DNA from: Candidatus Opimibacter skivensis
GTDB lineage: Bacteria; Bacteroidota; Bacteroidia; Chitinophagales; Saprospiraceae
Direction: 5' to 3'
Assembly: GCA_016721905.1 (NCBI GenBank)
Contig: JADKHH010000029.1
Coordinates: 62,001-126,000, forward strand
DNA length: 64,000 nt
Shown: positions 1 to 10,083 of the stretch, in pieces
Position numbering within the stretch: the stretch's first letter is position 1
Layout of the letters: every line of letters begins with the position of its first letter
The notes under the pieces: model-generated
What the model saw: only the letters and a program-made list of their open reading frames with translations
Told to the model about the DNA's origin: nothing
The model's database searches: none
Translations under genes and position numbers: made by a program

Positions 1-39
1 TTTTCTTTTGTGGATTACACACGAATTTTGTGGATAACT

Positions 40-226
40 AAAGTTGAAGCCGGGAATGGCACTAAAGTTCGACGTTGAGGTTAGAAACCTATTGAGCGTT
101 TTATTCCATTCCCGGCCTTCTAAGGAAACATCAAATAGAAAATTGGGACTCCAAGCCCGTTAGTAAGGTATTGATTGTCCTTAGAGTTTCAACTCTAGCT
201 TTTAATTAACTTCTTAATTCAAAGTT
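40..226 (+). ncRNA. Candidate bridge-RNA-like structured leader of the IS110 element
   Basis: A perfect 11-bp stem is formed by GCCGGGAATGG at 49-59 and its complement at 106-116, extendable to about 13 bp with one bulge. It encloses a 46-base loop. A second short hairpin (TAGAGTT/AACTCTA) lies at 182-197, just before the transposase start. IS110-group elements are known to express a structured bridge RNA from this position, with loops that pair to target and donor DNA. I infer the RNA only from position and stem. No donor or target guide could be assigned from a single copy. Confidence 0.4.
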
Positions 227-1240
227 ATGGAAACTAAACTATTTATGGGATGTGACATTGCCCAAGACACGTTTGCCTTTTGCCTACGTGACCAATCAAA
301 AGTTGTTTGCCAAGGAGAGGTTAGCAATTCGAAGAAGGCCATCCAGGCATGGCTTAAAGAACTTAAGCAGATTTATCATGTGGATTTATCCAGTGTCATT
401 TTTTGCCTGGAGCATACCGGGATCTATGGGATGATTCTGATGCGCACGCTTTATACCCGATCATTGATTGTGTGTGTTGAAGGTGCCTCAAATATCAAAT
501 TATCACTTGGTTTGCAGCGAGGGAAGAATGATCGGGTGGACGCTCGACGGATTGCTGAATATGCTATGCGCTATACCGATCGGCTTAAACAATGGAAACC
601 AAAGCGGGAGGTTTTGAAAGATTACAGCTCCTAAATGGGATGCGCTCCAGGTTGGTGAAAGCACTCAAGGTGCTTAAAGGTCACACAAAGGAAGCTGGAA
701 GGTTCCTCGGCAAGAATGAGTATATGCTGCTGAAAAAGGGGACCCAGGAATCAATAAATGCAATAGAATCAAATATTGATAGGGCAGATAAGAGTATTGA
801 AGCTTTGATAAAAGAGTGATGAAAACCTTAAAAGACTAAGTGATTTGGTCACTTCTGTAGCTAGTATTGGCATGGTCACTTAGTGCCGCAATATTGGTCA
901 AAACAAATGAATTTCAAGACTTTAGAGAAGCTAAGAAGTTCGCTTGTACCTCGGGACTGGCCCCGTTCGAGCATACCTCAGGCAAAAGTGTGAGAGGTAA
1001 ACACGAGTTAGCCATCGGGCTCACAAGGACTTAAAAACTCTTCTGCATATGTGCGCGCTGGGAGCCATCAGCAGAAAAGGTGAGTTGCAAGATTTCTACC
1101 AGAGAAAGGTGGGTCAGGGAAAGAATAAAATGTCAGTCATAAATGCAGTCAGAAACAAGCTGATTCACCGGGTCTTTGCAGTGGTCCGGGATGGAGTTAT
1201 GTATCAAAAAAATTATCAATACAATTTGGTTATGTCATAG
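227..1240 (+). pseudogene. IS110 transposase (DEDD/Tnp_20), frameshifted
   Basis: Joined across the shifts, this encodes about 337 residues, the normal length for an IS110 transposase. The RuvC-like N-terminal part shows D10 (MGCDIAQDT), E62 (CLEHTGIYG), and D102 and D105 (NDRVDARR). The C-terminal Tnp_20 part carries the SGLAPF and HTSGKSVRG motifs that hold the catalytic serine, at about 950-1000. Four lesions interrupt it: one base missing near 615, one extra base (or two missing) near 817, an extra T near 881, and one A missing near 1003. At least one is not a homopolymer slip, so real decay is likely, although sequencing error could explain the others. The ATG at 227 directly follows the structured leader. 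Confidence 0.8.
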
Positions 1241-1354
1241 AAAACGCTCACCACGGCGCGCCATCCAACGGCCAGTGGCCGATTTTCTGATATTTTCATT
1301 TTTCACTCACAACTCACAATTCCACACACTTCGCCTCAGCCTCCACCTTTCCCC

Positions 1355-1423
1355 CATGAGCGTCCACGATTTGAAAGTCGCGGCAATTCAATTCCTGGCT
1401 TGGGAGCCAGTTTTTCGCTCATG
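1355..1423 (+). repeat. Dispersed structured repeat, family 1, copy a
   Basis: This 69-bp unit is bounded by CATGAGCG and CGCTCATG, which pair as a terminal stem. Inside are two hairpins: a 20-base one ending in GTCGCGG, imperfect in this copy, and CTGGCT-TGGG-AGCCAG. Other copies are at 1461, 27524 and 42044. Confidence 0.85.
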
Positions 1424-1460
1424 TTTTTCCTTAGCCTCCGCCTCCGCCTTCGCCTTATCC

Positions 1461-1529
1461 CATGAGCGTCCACGACTTGAAAGTCGTGGCAATTCAATTT
1501 CTGGCTTGGCAGCCAGTTTTTCGCTCATG
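1461..1529 (+). repeat. Dispersed structured repeat, family 1, copy b
   Basis: Same 69-bp layout as the copy 38 bp upstream. The first hairpin is a perfect 9-bp stem (CCACGACTT/AAGTCGTGG) and the second is CTGGCT/AGCCAG with a different four-base loop. Stem bases are kept while loops vary. Confidence 0.85.
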
Positions 1530-1656
1530 TTTTTCCTTAGCCTCAGCCTTCGCCTCCGCCTCATTTTCCACTCTTCACTTGGTTGCTGAGCTGTAGGACA
1601 AGGTTGAGAATTAGCAAGTCGAAGCATCACTCTTCGTTTTTCACTTATAAGTCCCG

Positions 1657-1664
1657 TACCTTTG
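1657..1664 (+). promoter_or_regulatory. TAnnTTTG-type -7 box for uvrA
   Basis: TACCTTTG matches the known Bacteroidota sigma -7 consensus TAnnTTTG and lies 20 bases before the uvrA ATG. No clear -33 box can be pointed out. Confidence 0.45.
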
Positions 1665-1684
1665 TACGCTTTTTAAAACCGCGA

Positions 1685-4546
1685 ATGGCTAGTTCCAAGA
1701 AGAATACCACCCCCACCGTTACTGATGACAAAGACGCCTGGATCGAGATCATCGGTGCCAGGGAGCACAACCTCAAAGGCATCGACCTTAAGATCCCACG
1801 AGAAAAACTGGTGGTGATCACTGGTATCAGCGGCAGCGGCAAATCATCTCTTGCATTCGACACCATCTACGCCGAAGGCCAGCGCCGCTATCTCGAGACT
1901 TTCTCCGCCTACGCCCGCCAATTCCTCGGCGGCATCGAACGTCCGGATGTAGAAAAGATCGACGGACTAAGCCCCGTCATCAGCATCGAACAAAAACTTC
2001 CGGTTGGAACCCCAGATCTACCGTCGGCACGATTACAGAGATCTATGATTTTCTCCGCCTCCTATACGCCCGTGCCGGCGAAGCATACTCCTATGTGACC
2101 GGCGAGAAAATGATGCAATACACGGAGGAGCAGATCCACGAAAGTGTATTGACAGATTATGCCAATGAGAAAATTCTCATCCTCGCCCCTGTCGTGCGCG
2201 GACGGAAAGGGCATTACCGCGAACTCTTCGATCAGCTCCGCAAGCAGGGATACACGAAGGTGCGTGTAGACGGAGAGATCCTCGAGCTAGGACCCAAGAT
2301 GCAGGTGGACCGGTACAAGACACATGATATTGAATTGGTCGTAGACCGCCTTTCTGTGCAACCAGACAAGACGGCTAGAATCACCAGCAGCCTGTCATCC
2401 GCTCTCCGCATGGGGGAAGGCATGCTTATGGTGATGAAGGCCGGAGCCGATACCCCAAAAATGTATTCACGGCACCTGATGTGCCCGGTTTCAGGTATTT
2501 CCTATGAAGAACCATCGCCTAATTCATTTTCGTTCAACTCCCCTTATGGCGCATGCCCGACCTGTAATGGCCTGGGCGAAGTGACCATGGTCGACATGGA
2601 CAAGGTGATTCCGGATCCTTCCCGATCGATCAATGATATGGGGATAGCCCCGTTTGGCGAGGTGCGGGACAATCACACTTTCAAGCAGTTACGCCAGATT
2701 TCGAAAAAATATAAGTTTACGTTTGCCACTCCCGTAGGCGATATTCCGGCCGATGCCATGGAAATCATCCTCAATGGAGGTAGTCCGGGCACGACTTCAG
2801 CACCGGATTACCTGCCGCATGACCTGGTCTTTGACCTGGGCGCGGAGGGCATCGTCAATATGCTCAAGCGCTGGTATGAGACCACGACCAGTGAGAAGAT
2901 CCGTCAATGGGCGGAGGGTTTTATGACCATTTCGCCATGCCCGGATTGTGAAGGCTACCGGATAAAGAAAGAATCGAGATATTTTAAAATCGATGGGCAG
3001 CATATCGGAGAGCTGGCCAGCATCGACCTGGGTGACTTGTTGCAATGGTTTGTCGGCCTCGAAAGCCGGCTTACCGAAAAGCAAAAGATGATCGGTCGCG
3101 ATGTGATCAAGGAGATCAGGGACCGGCTCGGATTCCTGGTGACGGTGGGGCTTCATTATCTGCAGCTCAATCGTCCGTCGAGGACCATGTCCGGCGGGGA
3201 GACCCAACGGACGAGACTGGCGACGCAGATTGGTTCGCAGCTAACGGGGATCACCTATATATTGGATGAGCCGTCGATCGGTTTGCATCAGCGGGACAAC
3301 CAGTTGCTGATCAAGTCATTGAAAGAACTGAGTGCCATCGGCAACTCAGTGCTGGTCGTAGAGCATGACAAGGATATCATGTTGGCAGCGGATTACCTGA
3401 TTGACCTGGGTCCTGGTGCCGGGGTGCATGGTGGGGAGCTGGTGGCCTGTGGTACGCCAGCGGAAGTGATGAAAACCCAGAGTCTGACGGCTAAATATCT
3501 CAATGGAAAGCGATCGATCGAGGTGCCAGGGACGAGGCGCAAGGGGAATGGAAAAAAAATCGTGCTGACCGGAGCGACCGGACATAATCTGAAAAATGTG
3601 ACCCTGGAGATACCGCTGGGGACTTTTATATGTGTGACCGGGGTATCAGGGAGTGGTAAATCATCACTAATCAACGAGACTTTGTACCCAATCCTGCGTA
3701 AAGAGCTGGATAACAGCCTCGAGCGCCCCTGCCTTATGACAAAATCAAGGGGATGGAGCACACCGACAAGGTGATCGAGGTGGATCAGTCTCCGATCGGG
3801 CGTACGCCGAGGTCCAATCCGGCTACGTATACCGGGGTGTTTACCGATATCCGGAGCCTTTTCTCCAATGTGCCGGAGGCTAAGATCCGCGGGTACAAGC
3901 CGGGGCGGTTCTCCTTCAATGTCAAGGGAGGCCGGTGTGAAACCTGCCAGGGGTCCGGGATGCGGGTCATCGAGATGAACTTCCTGCCGGATGTGCTCGT
4001 GGAGTGTGAGACATGTATGGGTAAGCGCTATAACCGGGAGACGCTCGAGATCCATTACAAGGCGCGGTCGATCAATGATGTGTTGGAGATGACGGTGGAG
4101 CAGGGCGCTGAGTTTTTTGAAAACATACCATCTATCTACCGCAAGCTCAAGACTCTCGAGGAGGTTGGGCTGGGGTATATCACACTGGGGCAGCAGGCTA
4201 CGACCTTGTCTGGTGGGGAAGCACAGCGGGTGAAATTGGCGGAAGAATTAGCTAAGCGGGACACGGGACAGACCTTGTATATCCTGGATGAGCCGACGAC
4301 AGGCCTTCATTTTGAGGACATTAGGTTCTTATTGCACGTGATTCAGAGCCTGGTGGACCGTGGTAATACCGCTATCGTGATCGAGCACCACATGGATGTG
4401 ATCAAGGTAGCGGATTATATAATTGATGTAGGGTTGAATGGGGTAAAGAGGGTGGTTCCATAGTGTGTTCGGGTTCTCCGGAAACCGTCGCTAGCCACCC
4501 AACTAGCCATACGGGCGCCTTTTTGAGGCAGGAATTGTATATATAG
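1685..4546 (+). CDS. uvrA: Excinuclease ABC subunit A (three single-base frameshifts)
   Basis: UvrA is the damage-sensing ATPase of nucleotide excision repair and loads UvrB. Reading through the shifts gives about 955 residues, the normal family length. Visible are Walker A GISGSGKSS (residues 47-55), the second Walker A GVSGSGKSS, zinc-finger cysteine pairs (CPTC, CPDC, CETC...CETC), two ABC signatures (SGGETQR, SGGEAQR) and both Walker B regions (ILDEPSIGLH, ILDEPTTGLH). Frame breaks sit at an A run near 1993, a C run near 3727 and a G run near 4437. In each, restoring one base restores conserved protein, ending at the TAG at 4544. All three are homopolymer deletions, so the gene is probably intact in the organism. 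A -7 promoter box lies 20 bases upstream. Confidence 0.95.
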
Positions 4547-4558
4547 TGTCTCGTAAAG

Positions 4559-4619
4559 TCAAAAAAAAACCACCTACTACTTACACAAGAAGGGATCCGC
4601 ATAAGAAGAAGCAGGTGGT
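4559..4619 (-). terminator. Minus-strand hairpin with T run
   Basis: ACCACCT at 4569-4575 and AGGTGGT at 4613-4619 pair. Read on the minus strand, the stem is followed by a run of at least nine T (plus-strand A run at 4560-4569). This is a plausible intrinsic terminator for a minus-strand transcript starting above 4761. Confidence 0.5.
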
Positions 4620-4662
4620 CATTGCATAACACCCAAAAAAGAACTAATGAATCTTTATATAG

Positions 4663-4687
4663 ACATTCTTTAATAGTAAAAGAATGT
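4663..4687 (-). other. Hairpin downstream of the small peptide frame
   Basis: ACATTCTTT and AAAGAATGT form a perfect 9-bp stem with a 7-base loop, starting 9 bases after the stop of the putative peptide at 4696-4761 and upstream of its terminator. Confidence 0.4.
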
Positions 4688-4695
4688 TATTTTCT

Positions 4696-4761
4696 CTATA
4701 AGCCTTCGAAATCATCACCGATGATACCGAGAAGACAAAGTACAATTTGAATAGCTTCCAT
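4696..4761 (-). CDS. Possible 21-residue hydrophobic peptide
   Basis: The frame encodes a 21-residue peptide: an N-terminal MEAIQ, a hydrophobic core (IVLCLLGII) and an acidic tail (GDDFEGL). It is not a known family to me. The case for it is its context: ATG start, a perfect 9-bp hairpin just after the stop, and a T-tailed hairpin about 80 bases further on the same strand, which together outline a transcript of about 200-250 bases. No Shine-Dalgarno sequence is visible, which is common in Bacteroidota. It resembles a type I toxin or a small membrane peptide only in size and hydrophobicity. The acidic tail is unlike most type I toxins. It may be chance. Confidence 0.25.
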   Translation of the reverse strand: MEAIQIVLCLLGIIGDDFEGL

Positions 4762-5511
4762 GACAGTTTGTGTTTTTGTTGATGCAAAACTACCGCCATC
4801 AACTGCTTAATCCAGTAACAAAAACAGCAAGAATTATACATTGGAAAATCTTCAGATTGAAGCAATTTTATATGTCAAAATACTGTCTTTCAACCTCTTA
4901 TAGGTCGAAAACCTCTATAAACTACAAATGTCTCTTTAGCAGTGTAAAGATGTGGGCATTTAGAAGGAAATTCAATAAAATAATGACAAATGTTCTACAA
5001 TCCCAATCACTAATAATTCTAAATGATAGATATGTAAATATCTGTTAACCAGTAGATTAATATGATCACTAAGCGGAAAATTTTTACGGAATATTTAATC
5101 AATAATCAACTAATTAAGGATTTAAAATGCAGATTAAGTTCAATCTTCCTCTAATCTGGCAACATTCTATGATTGTTAAGGCTTGTAACATAGCTTCATA
5201 AATTAACATCCAAAGCATTAGCAACGATTGAGCATTCAGGAGCATTCCAGGTAAGCTCTAATTGCTAATAGGCTGATAAAAAATCGATTAGGTCTATTTT
5301 TTCTTCTCATCTACTTTGGTTTTTATTGAATTATCGTGATTACAACTATTGCCTTTCGATTCACAGGTTGATATACCAAACAATCTGCAATTGGTTTGAG
5401 CCCTTATTGCTTAAGATACCCAGTTTAAATAGAAATGTAGAATTAGAATGCTTTCAACTAGAGCTGGTGGAGCTGGTGGTTGGTGTAATGCTATTTAGGT
5501 TGGGTCATTGG

Positions 5512-5697
5512 TCAAGGGCAAACCTCTAAATTGGCGGATTCTTCATTTGTATTGTATTGACATTCAATGGGATATTTCAAATTGGATTCAAAATTATTCT
5601 CTCCATTTTTTATTGATGCTGATGAATCTTCCAAAAGATATGAGAAAATCAAAAATGTAATTGGGAATAAAATTGCTGCGGCAAGTAGAGCTTTCAT
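5512..5697 (-). CDS. Possible small secreted or membrane peptide, 61 aa
   Basis: The frame starts MKALLAAAILFP and continues hydrophobic to about residue 21, followed by a polar, Asn/Glu-rich remainder with two cysteines. This is the shape of a signal peptide or membrane anchor plus a short exported segment. No homologue is recognised. It lies alone in an AT-rich region where chance frames are common, so support is limited to the N-terminal character. Confidence 0.3.
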   Translation of the reverse strand: MKALLAAAILFPITFLIFSYLLEDSSASIKNGENNFESNLKYPIECQYNTNEESANLEVCP

Positions 5698-6056
5698 AAG
5701 ACAGTGGGTTTTTGAAAAGTGACTTGAGTAAATGGTTCCTTCTTAGTTATTTATAACGAGCTACGCCTGAAACATTTGTCCTTCAATTATCTCATAATTG
5801 GGAATTTCTCATTTAGATGAAATGAAGCACAAGTACAATTGTAAATAAATGTCTGACGGGTTAATGTGGGCAATCATGCCTCAAAAAACCTTATAAGTCA
5901 TTAAAAATCATTTAGTTGCAATGTGATCCAAAGATCAGGGTATCTTTTTCTTATTAAAAGAGTAAAAGAGGCGTATTTTTACCTGTAAATAACATAATAA
6001 TTTAAATATAATTGAATGCAACTATCACAAAATCAGTAATTTAACTTTCTAAATGC

Positions 6057-7549
6057 ATGAAAACTTTATACGAACTTGCTAAACTTACCGGGAGACAAAA
6101 AGAATCATTGATGCTTTGGTCCCACCGACAGAAGAAAGTCCGTTAAAGAAATTATGTGAAATAGTTTTTGCGGAGGAGGAAATAGAAGAAAGTGAATGCA
6201 TGAATGAAATTTCTGGGAGGAAAAACATTTCGGCATTTTCAAGATTAAAAACAAGACTGAAAGATATCTTACTTCATGTGTTTCTTCTTCAACACAATAA
6301 CCTTGAATCAATCGATTCAAGAAATAATGAATCAATTCTTGGATATAGGCAAATTGTTATCGCTCGCTTATTAATTTTCAAAAGATCTAATCTTGGCATT
6401 GATATGATGGAAAAGGCTATTGTCAAATCTATGAAGTATCATTCGGCCGAAAGTGTTTTGTTCCAAGCTAGATTGCTAGTTAGCTATTATGGCCAAGCCG
6501 AATTTAATAAATATAAGTTTCAAAAGTACACGGCAATTCAAGAGAAGTACTTCTTATATTATACTTGGGAGGTTAAAGCTGAAAGATATTATGCAGAACT
6601 TCAGCGAGGACAGCTTCAGTCTCTTGCAAATCCAAGCGAAGACACAATTTCAAAAGCAAAGCAATATGTTGAAGAGCTTGAGAGTGTTGAAAATATTCCT
6701 ACATTCCAATTTATACTTTTTAGATATCGAGTAAAATCTGCATATCTTGAATATACTAAGAATTATACCGAATTGCTTGAAATCTCCAATAGAGCGTTTA
6801 AAGATTTTAACACACCAGAGAATAATTCTAATACGATATTAGCTGGTATTAATTTAAGGAGAGCTTTTGCTTTGATTCAAGCGGGAAGATATAATGAAGT
6901 TATTTCTATTGGTACAAAAGACTTGGGTAAGCTTATAAATGGATCTTTAGGTTGGTATCTAATTGCCCACTACACACTAAAAGCCCAACTCTACTCTGGA
7001 AATTATATAAAAGCTATTGATCTGATTAGTCTTATGTTGGATAATCCAAAATTTCCAAGGCTTCAGGAGAATTTTAAAGAAATATTTTTTACAACACTTG
7101 GTTACATACACATCGTAGTTGATTCAGGAATAGCAGGTGATCCAAAAGAGATTAGTAAAAAAGTCCCTGAATTCAAACTTGGTAAATTTCTTAATACAAC
7201 ACCGGTCTTCAGCAAAGACAAACGCGGCATCAACGTCAGCATCCTCCTCATGCACATCGCCTTCCTGCTGCAACGCAAAGACTATAATGCCATCATCGAC
7301 CGCACGGATTCACTCAATCAATACGCTTACCGATATCTCCGTAAGGATGACTCCTTCCGTAGCAACTGTATGATCAAGATGGTGATCCAAATGACCAAGG
7401 CAGATTTTCATCCCGTACGTACAGCACGATACACCGCTGACCTGCGCAAACAACTCAGCCACGTCACCCTGGCCGGATCCGGAGAAAACATCGAAGTCGA
7501 AATTATCCCTTTCGAAGTCCTCTGGGACATCATGACCAAGGCCCTCTGA
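6057..7549 (+). CDS. All-helical repeat (TPR-like) protein, unknown function, one frameshift
   Basis: From the ATG at 6057 the frame reads MKTLYELAKLTG, then loses one base in the G run at 6090-6092. Restoring a G joins it to the 6116-7549 frame and gives about 497 residues. The product is rich in helices with TPR-like spacing of Tyr, Ala and Leu, has no signal peptide and no catalytic motif, and is probably a cytoplasmic scaffold. I do not recognise a named family. Composition is mosaic: the first 1.1 kb is AT-rich with A/T-ending codons, and from about 7200 the last 350 bp switch sharply to GC-rich codons like the neighbouring genes, suggesting recombination within the gene. No partner gene is adjacent. 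Confidence 0.75.
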
Positions 7550-7953
7550 GACTGCAGACTGGTGACTGCCGATTGCGGACTGCGGACTGAAATGGTTGCT
7601 GTCAACCTATAAGTCCTAACCTCCTAAACCCAACAAATCAACTTATCAACTAATCAACCTATAAACTTCATAAGCATATAAACTTCATAAGCATATAAGC
7701 CTATAAGCTAGATAAGCCATAAGCAACCTATAAACCCATCAACCTATCAACTCATCAACTCATAAGCCACACCTAATGTTGCTGGTGAGGACACCAGGGC
7801 AACGGCCAATATATACCTATCAACTCATAAGCATATAAGCCCCTATAAGCTTATAAGCTTTTCAAGAATACAGCTTCCTTTCAGGTTTTTTGATAATTTA
7901 GTGGAACTATCCCCGGTGGGCCCCGGAGACAGGCATTCCAACCGAAAGCTAAG
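7550..7953. repeat. Low-complexity intergenic region (ATAAGC/ATCAAC phrases) with repeat family 4
   Basis: From 7620 to 7860 the DNA is made of degenerate short phrases such as ATAAGC, TATCAAC and CTATAAGC. A copy of repeat family 4 lies at 7777-7806. No gene is seen. Confidence 0.7.
7777..7806 (+). repeat. Dispersed hairpin repeat, family 4, copy a
   Basis: GTTGC-TGGTG-AGGA-CACCA-GG-GCAAC forms a two-part stem and is followed by GGCC. The same sequence occurs inverted at 22605-22637, with TATAAGC and TTGATG phrases flanking both copies. Confidence 0.7.
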
Positions 7954-9500
7954 ATGAGACCAAGAAGCCTCTTTAACTCCTCCATATCATACTACCTTTC
8001 GTATCTCCATGCGCGGCTCCAGTACAGGGAAAAACGCATCCACGCCCTGCAAGACTCCATGCTCCGATCCCTGATCCAAAAGGCCAAACGGACCGAGATC
8101 GGCAGGGAATTTGGCTTCCGCACCATCCGCAATGCACAAGACTATGCCCGCCAGGTACCGGTGCGCAACTATGACGCCATCCGTGACCACATCCAGCGTA
8201 TGATGCAGGGCGAGACCAATGTGCTCTGGCCCGGCCTGGTCACGTGGTTTGCCAAATCATCCGGCACGACCGCCGACAAGAGCAAGTTTATCCCTGTCAC
8301 CACCGAGCACCTCAACCATACCCATACCCGCTCCGGCTGGTATACCCTGGCCTTGCTTTATCATCGTAATCCAGAGGTCCGCGTATTCGCTGACAAAATC
8401 TCGTGATGACCGGGAGTATCTCCCGCACGCCACACCCTGATATCCGCTATGGCGACGTATCGGCCATCATGCTTCACCACTTGCCATGGATCGGCCGCCC
8501 GTTTTTCACGCCTGATTTCAATACCTCCCTGCTCCCCGAGTGGGACAAGAAGATCGAGATCATGGCCGACGTCTGCAGCCGTGAAAATGTGGGGGTATTC
8601 GCCGGCGTCCCTACCTGGACCCTGGTGCTGTTCCGCCGCATGCTCGAGCTCACCGGCAAGAGTAATATGCAGGAGGTCTGGCCCCACGCATCCGTCTACA
8701 TGCACGGTGGCGTAGGCTTTGGGCCTTACCAGGAGCAGTTCAAGGCCATGTTTCCCAACGACCGCTTTGCCTACCAGGAGATCTACAATGCCTCCGAGGG
8801 CTACTTTGCGTCCCAGGATACCAACGACCGGCAGGAAGGGCTCCTGCTCTTTCCGGATACCGGCATCTACTATGAGTTTATCCCCGAAGGCCAGTGGCAT
8901 CATCCCACGCCGGAAGCCATACCGCTCAAAGCCGTGGAGATCGGTAAGCCCTATGCCATGGTCATCACCACCAACGGCGGCCTGTGGCGCTATAAGATCG
9001 GTGACACGGTGATGTTTACATCCACTGATCCACATCGCCTCTGCATCACCGGCCGCACCAAGCAATACATCAACACCTTTGGCGAAGAGGTGATGGTCGA
9101 CAATACCGACCGCGCCATCGAGCTTACCTCGCGTGCGCTCCGGGCCATGGTAAGCGACTACACTGTAGCTCCGGTCCATATGACCCTCAATGGCAGAGGT
9201 GGTCACCACTGGCTGATCGAATTTGACCAGGCCCCTGAGGATATCAACGCATTTGCCGACCTTCTGGATACCAACCTGCAGCTCCTCAACAGTGACTACG
9301 AAGCCAAGCGGTTCCAGAGTATGGCCCTCAACAGGCTTCAGCTCACCGTGCTACCCAAAGGCACTTTTAGAAAATGGATCCAGAAAAAAGGTAAATCCGG
9401 CAGCCAGGCCAAGGTGCCCCGGCTCTCGAATGAAAGGACCTACCTCGAAGAAGTATTGGCGATGATCAGCCATCCCCTCACGCAGCAAAAGACGGTGTAG
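7954..9500 (+). CDS. GH3-family (auxin-responsive promoter-like) acyl-adenylating enzyme, one frameshift
   Basis: With one A restored near 8397 (AAAATCTCG read as AAAAATCTCG), the frame is continuous for about 515 residues, the usual bacterial GH3 length. The AMP-binding P-loop-like motif AKSSGTTADKSKF is at about residues 105-117. GGLWRYKIGDTV and the ITGRTKQYINTFGEE segment match the later adenylation motifs, and a lysine-rich C-terminal motif follows. GH3 enzymes activate a carboxylate with ATP and join it to an amine. The bacterial substrate is unknown. A small gene follows at 9516, and a 5'-truncated copy of both genes lies at 14282-15314. Codon use is GC-rich. Confidence 0.88.
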
Positions 9501-9515
9501 AATACCGTGCCTCCG

Positions 9516-9821
9516 ATGGAAGAAGAAAAATCCCCCAGCCTGTTTGCAAACCTCCTTCCCGAAAGCGAGTCCATCCTTGACGAACCGGCCTTGCTGGATT
9601 TGTTTACCACGCGTGTCGAGGAGATGATGCGTGATGATCTTGATTTATTATTGAGCTCCCTCTATCGCCTTGATGTGGAGGAGTATAAAATACAAGAGGC
9701 TCTTAGGTCTGCGGACATGCCTCCAGCGCGCGGGATCGCTAAATTGATCATTGACCGGCAGAAGGAAAAGATCAGGACGAGGAAGGAGTATGGGACGGGG
9801 AAGAAGTCGTGGTGGGAGTGA
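9516..9821 (+). CDS. Small acidic helical protein downstream of GH3, unknown function
   Basis: About 101 residues, soluble, with an acidic leucine-rich middle (DDLDLLLSSLYRLDVEEYKIQEAL) that ends in a basic tail. The middle resembles small proteins that follow primary-metabolism genes in Bacteroidota, but I cannot name the family. The ATG at 9516 is preferred over the in-frame ATG at 9507 because the second copy at 15003 begins at the equivalent MEEEKSPSL. It lies 15 bases after the GH3 stop and was duplicated with it, so the two are probably co-transcribed. Confidence 0.75.
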   Translation: MEEEKSPSLFANLLPESESILDEPALLDLFTTRVEEMMRDDLDLLLSSLYRLDVEEYKIQEALRSADMPPARGIAKLIIDRQKEKIRTRKEYGTGKKSWWE

Positions 9822-10083
9822 AAAGTGATACTTCGACATGCTCACGCTCATCCCTGTGCGACAGCTCAGCAACTAAGTGAAGAATGAAAAATGAAGAATG
9901 AAGAATGAAAAGTGATTGCTTCGACCTGCTCACGCTCATCCACGTCCTATAGCTCAGCAACCAAGTGAAGAGTGAAATACTTAAAGTTTTCTCACTCACA
10001 ACTCACAATTCACTGCTCACTACTCACTACTCATGCTTCGACCTGCTTGCACTCATCCATGTGCTATACTCACAATTCACAAC
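9822..10083. repeat. Three degenerate copies of an intergenic phrase
   Basis: The phrase TTCGAC-TGCTCACGCTCATCC, followed by a variable part and AGCTCAGCAAC, appears at about 9834, 9922 and 10038, separated by GAAGAATGAAAAATGA runs. A related reverse copy is near 1569-1634 and a partial one is at 15352. No gene is seen. Confidence 0.6.

Larger units (their letters stand above)
1..1240 (+). mobile_element. IS110-family insertion element (ends not delimited)
   Basis: The segment holds a DEDD-type IS110 transposase reading frame preceded by about 225 bases of non-coding DNA with a strong stem. IS110 elements lack conventional long terminal inverted repeats, so the outer ends cannot be fixed from one copy, and the left end may lie outside the window. 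Repeat family 1 and low-complexity DNA begin after position 1240. The layout of structured non-coding DNA followed by a recombinase is that of IS110-group elements, which are known to encode a guide (bridge) RNA upstream of the gene. Confidence 0.75.
1241..1684. other. Repeat-filled intergenic region upstream of uvrA
   Basis: No gene is supported here. It contains two tandem copies of the 69-bp repeat family 1 (1355-1423 and 1461-1529), pyrimidine-rich phrases of the CTTCGCCTCAGCC type, and a reverse-oriented copy of a phrase also seen at 9834-9975 (about 1569-1634). Open frames on both strands here are by-products of the repeats. Confidence 0.7.
4547..6056. other. AT-rich intergenic region, about 1.5 kb
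   Basis: Markedly richer in A and T than the flanking uvrA and GH3 genes. It holds one possible 21-residue minus-strand peptide gene with a terminator (4559-4761) and one possible 61-residue minus-strand secreted peptide (5512-5697). I see no recognisable gene, RNA or repeat elsewhere in it. The composition suggests acquired DNA or an eroded region. Confidence 0.6.

Noticed and set aside
1176..1589. 137-codon plus-strand frame after the IS110 gene
   Set aside because: Runs through repeat family 1 and low-complexity phrases. Its residues mirror the repeat units.
3393..4055. 220-codon minus-strand frame inside uvrA
   Set aside because: Antisense shadow of a high-GC gene with conserved UvrA motifs on the plus strand.
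4770..5048. 92-codon plus-strand frame in the AT-rich region
   Set aside because: Composition-driven frame with no protein features.
5326..5529. 67-codon plus-strand frame in the AT-rich region
   Set aside because: No signal, motif or plausible start context. Consistent with chance.
8361..9209. 282-codon minus-strand open frame opposite GH3
   Set aside because: GC-rich antisense shadow of GH3. The same antisense frame reappears in the truncated copy, and it shows no protein family features.
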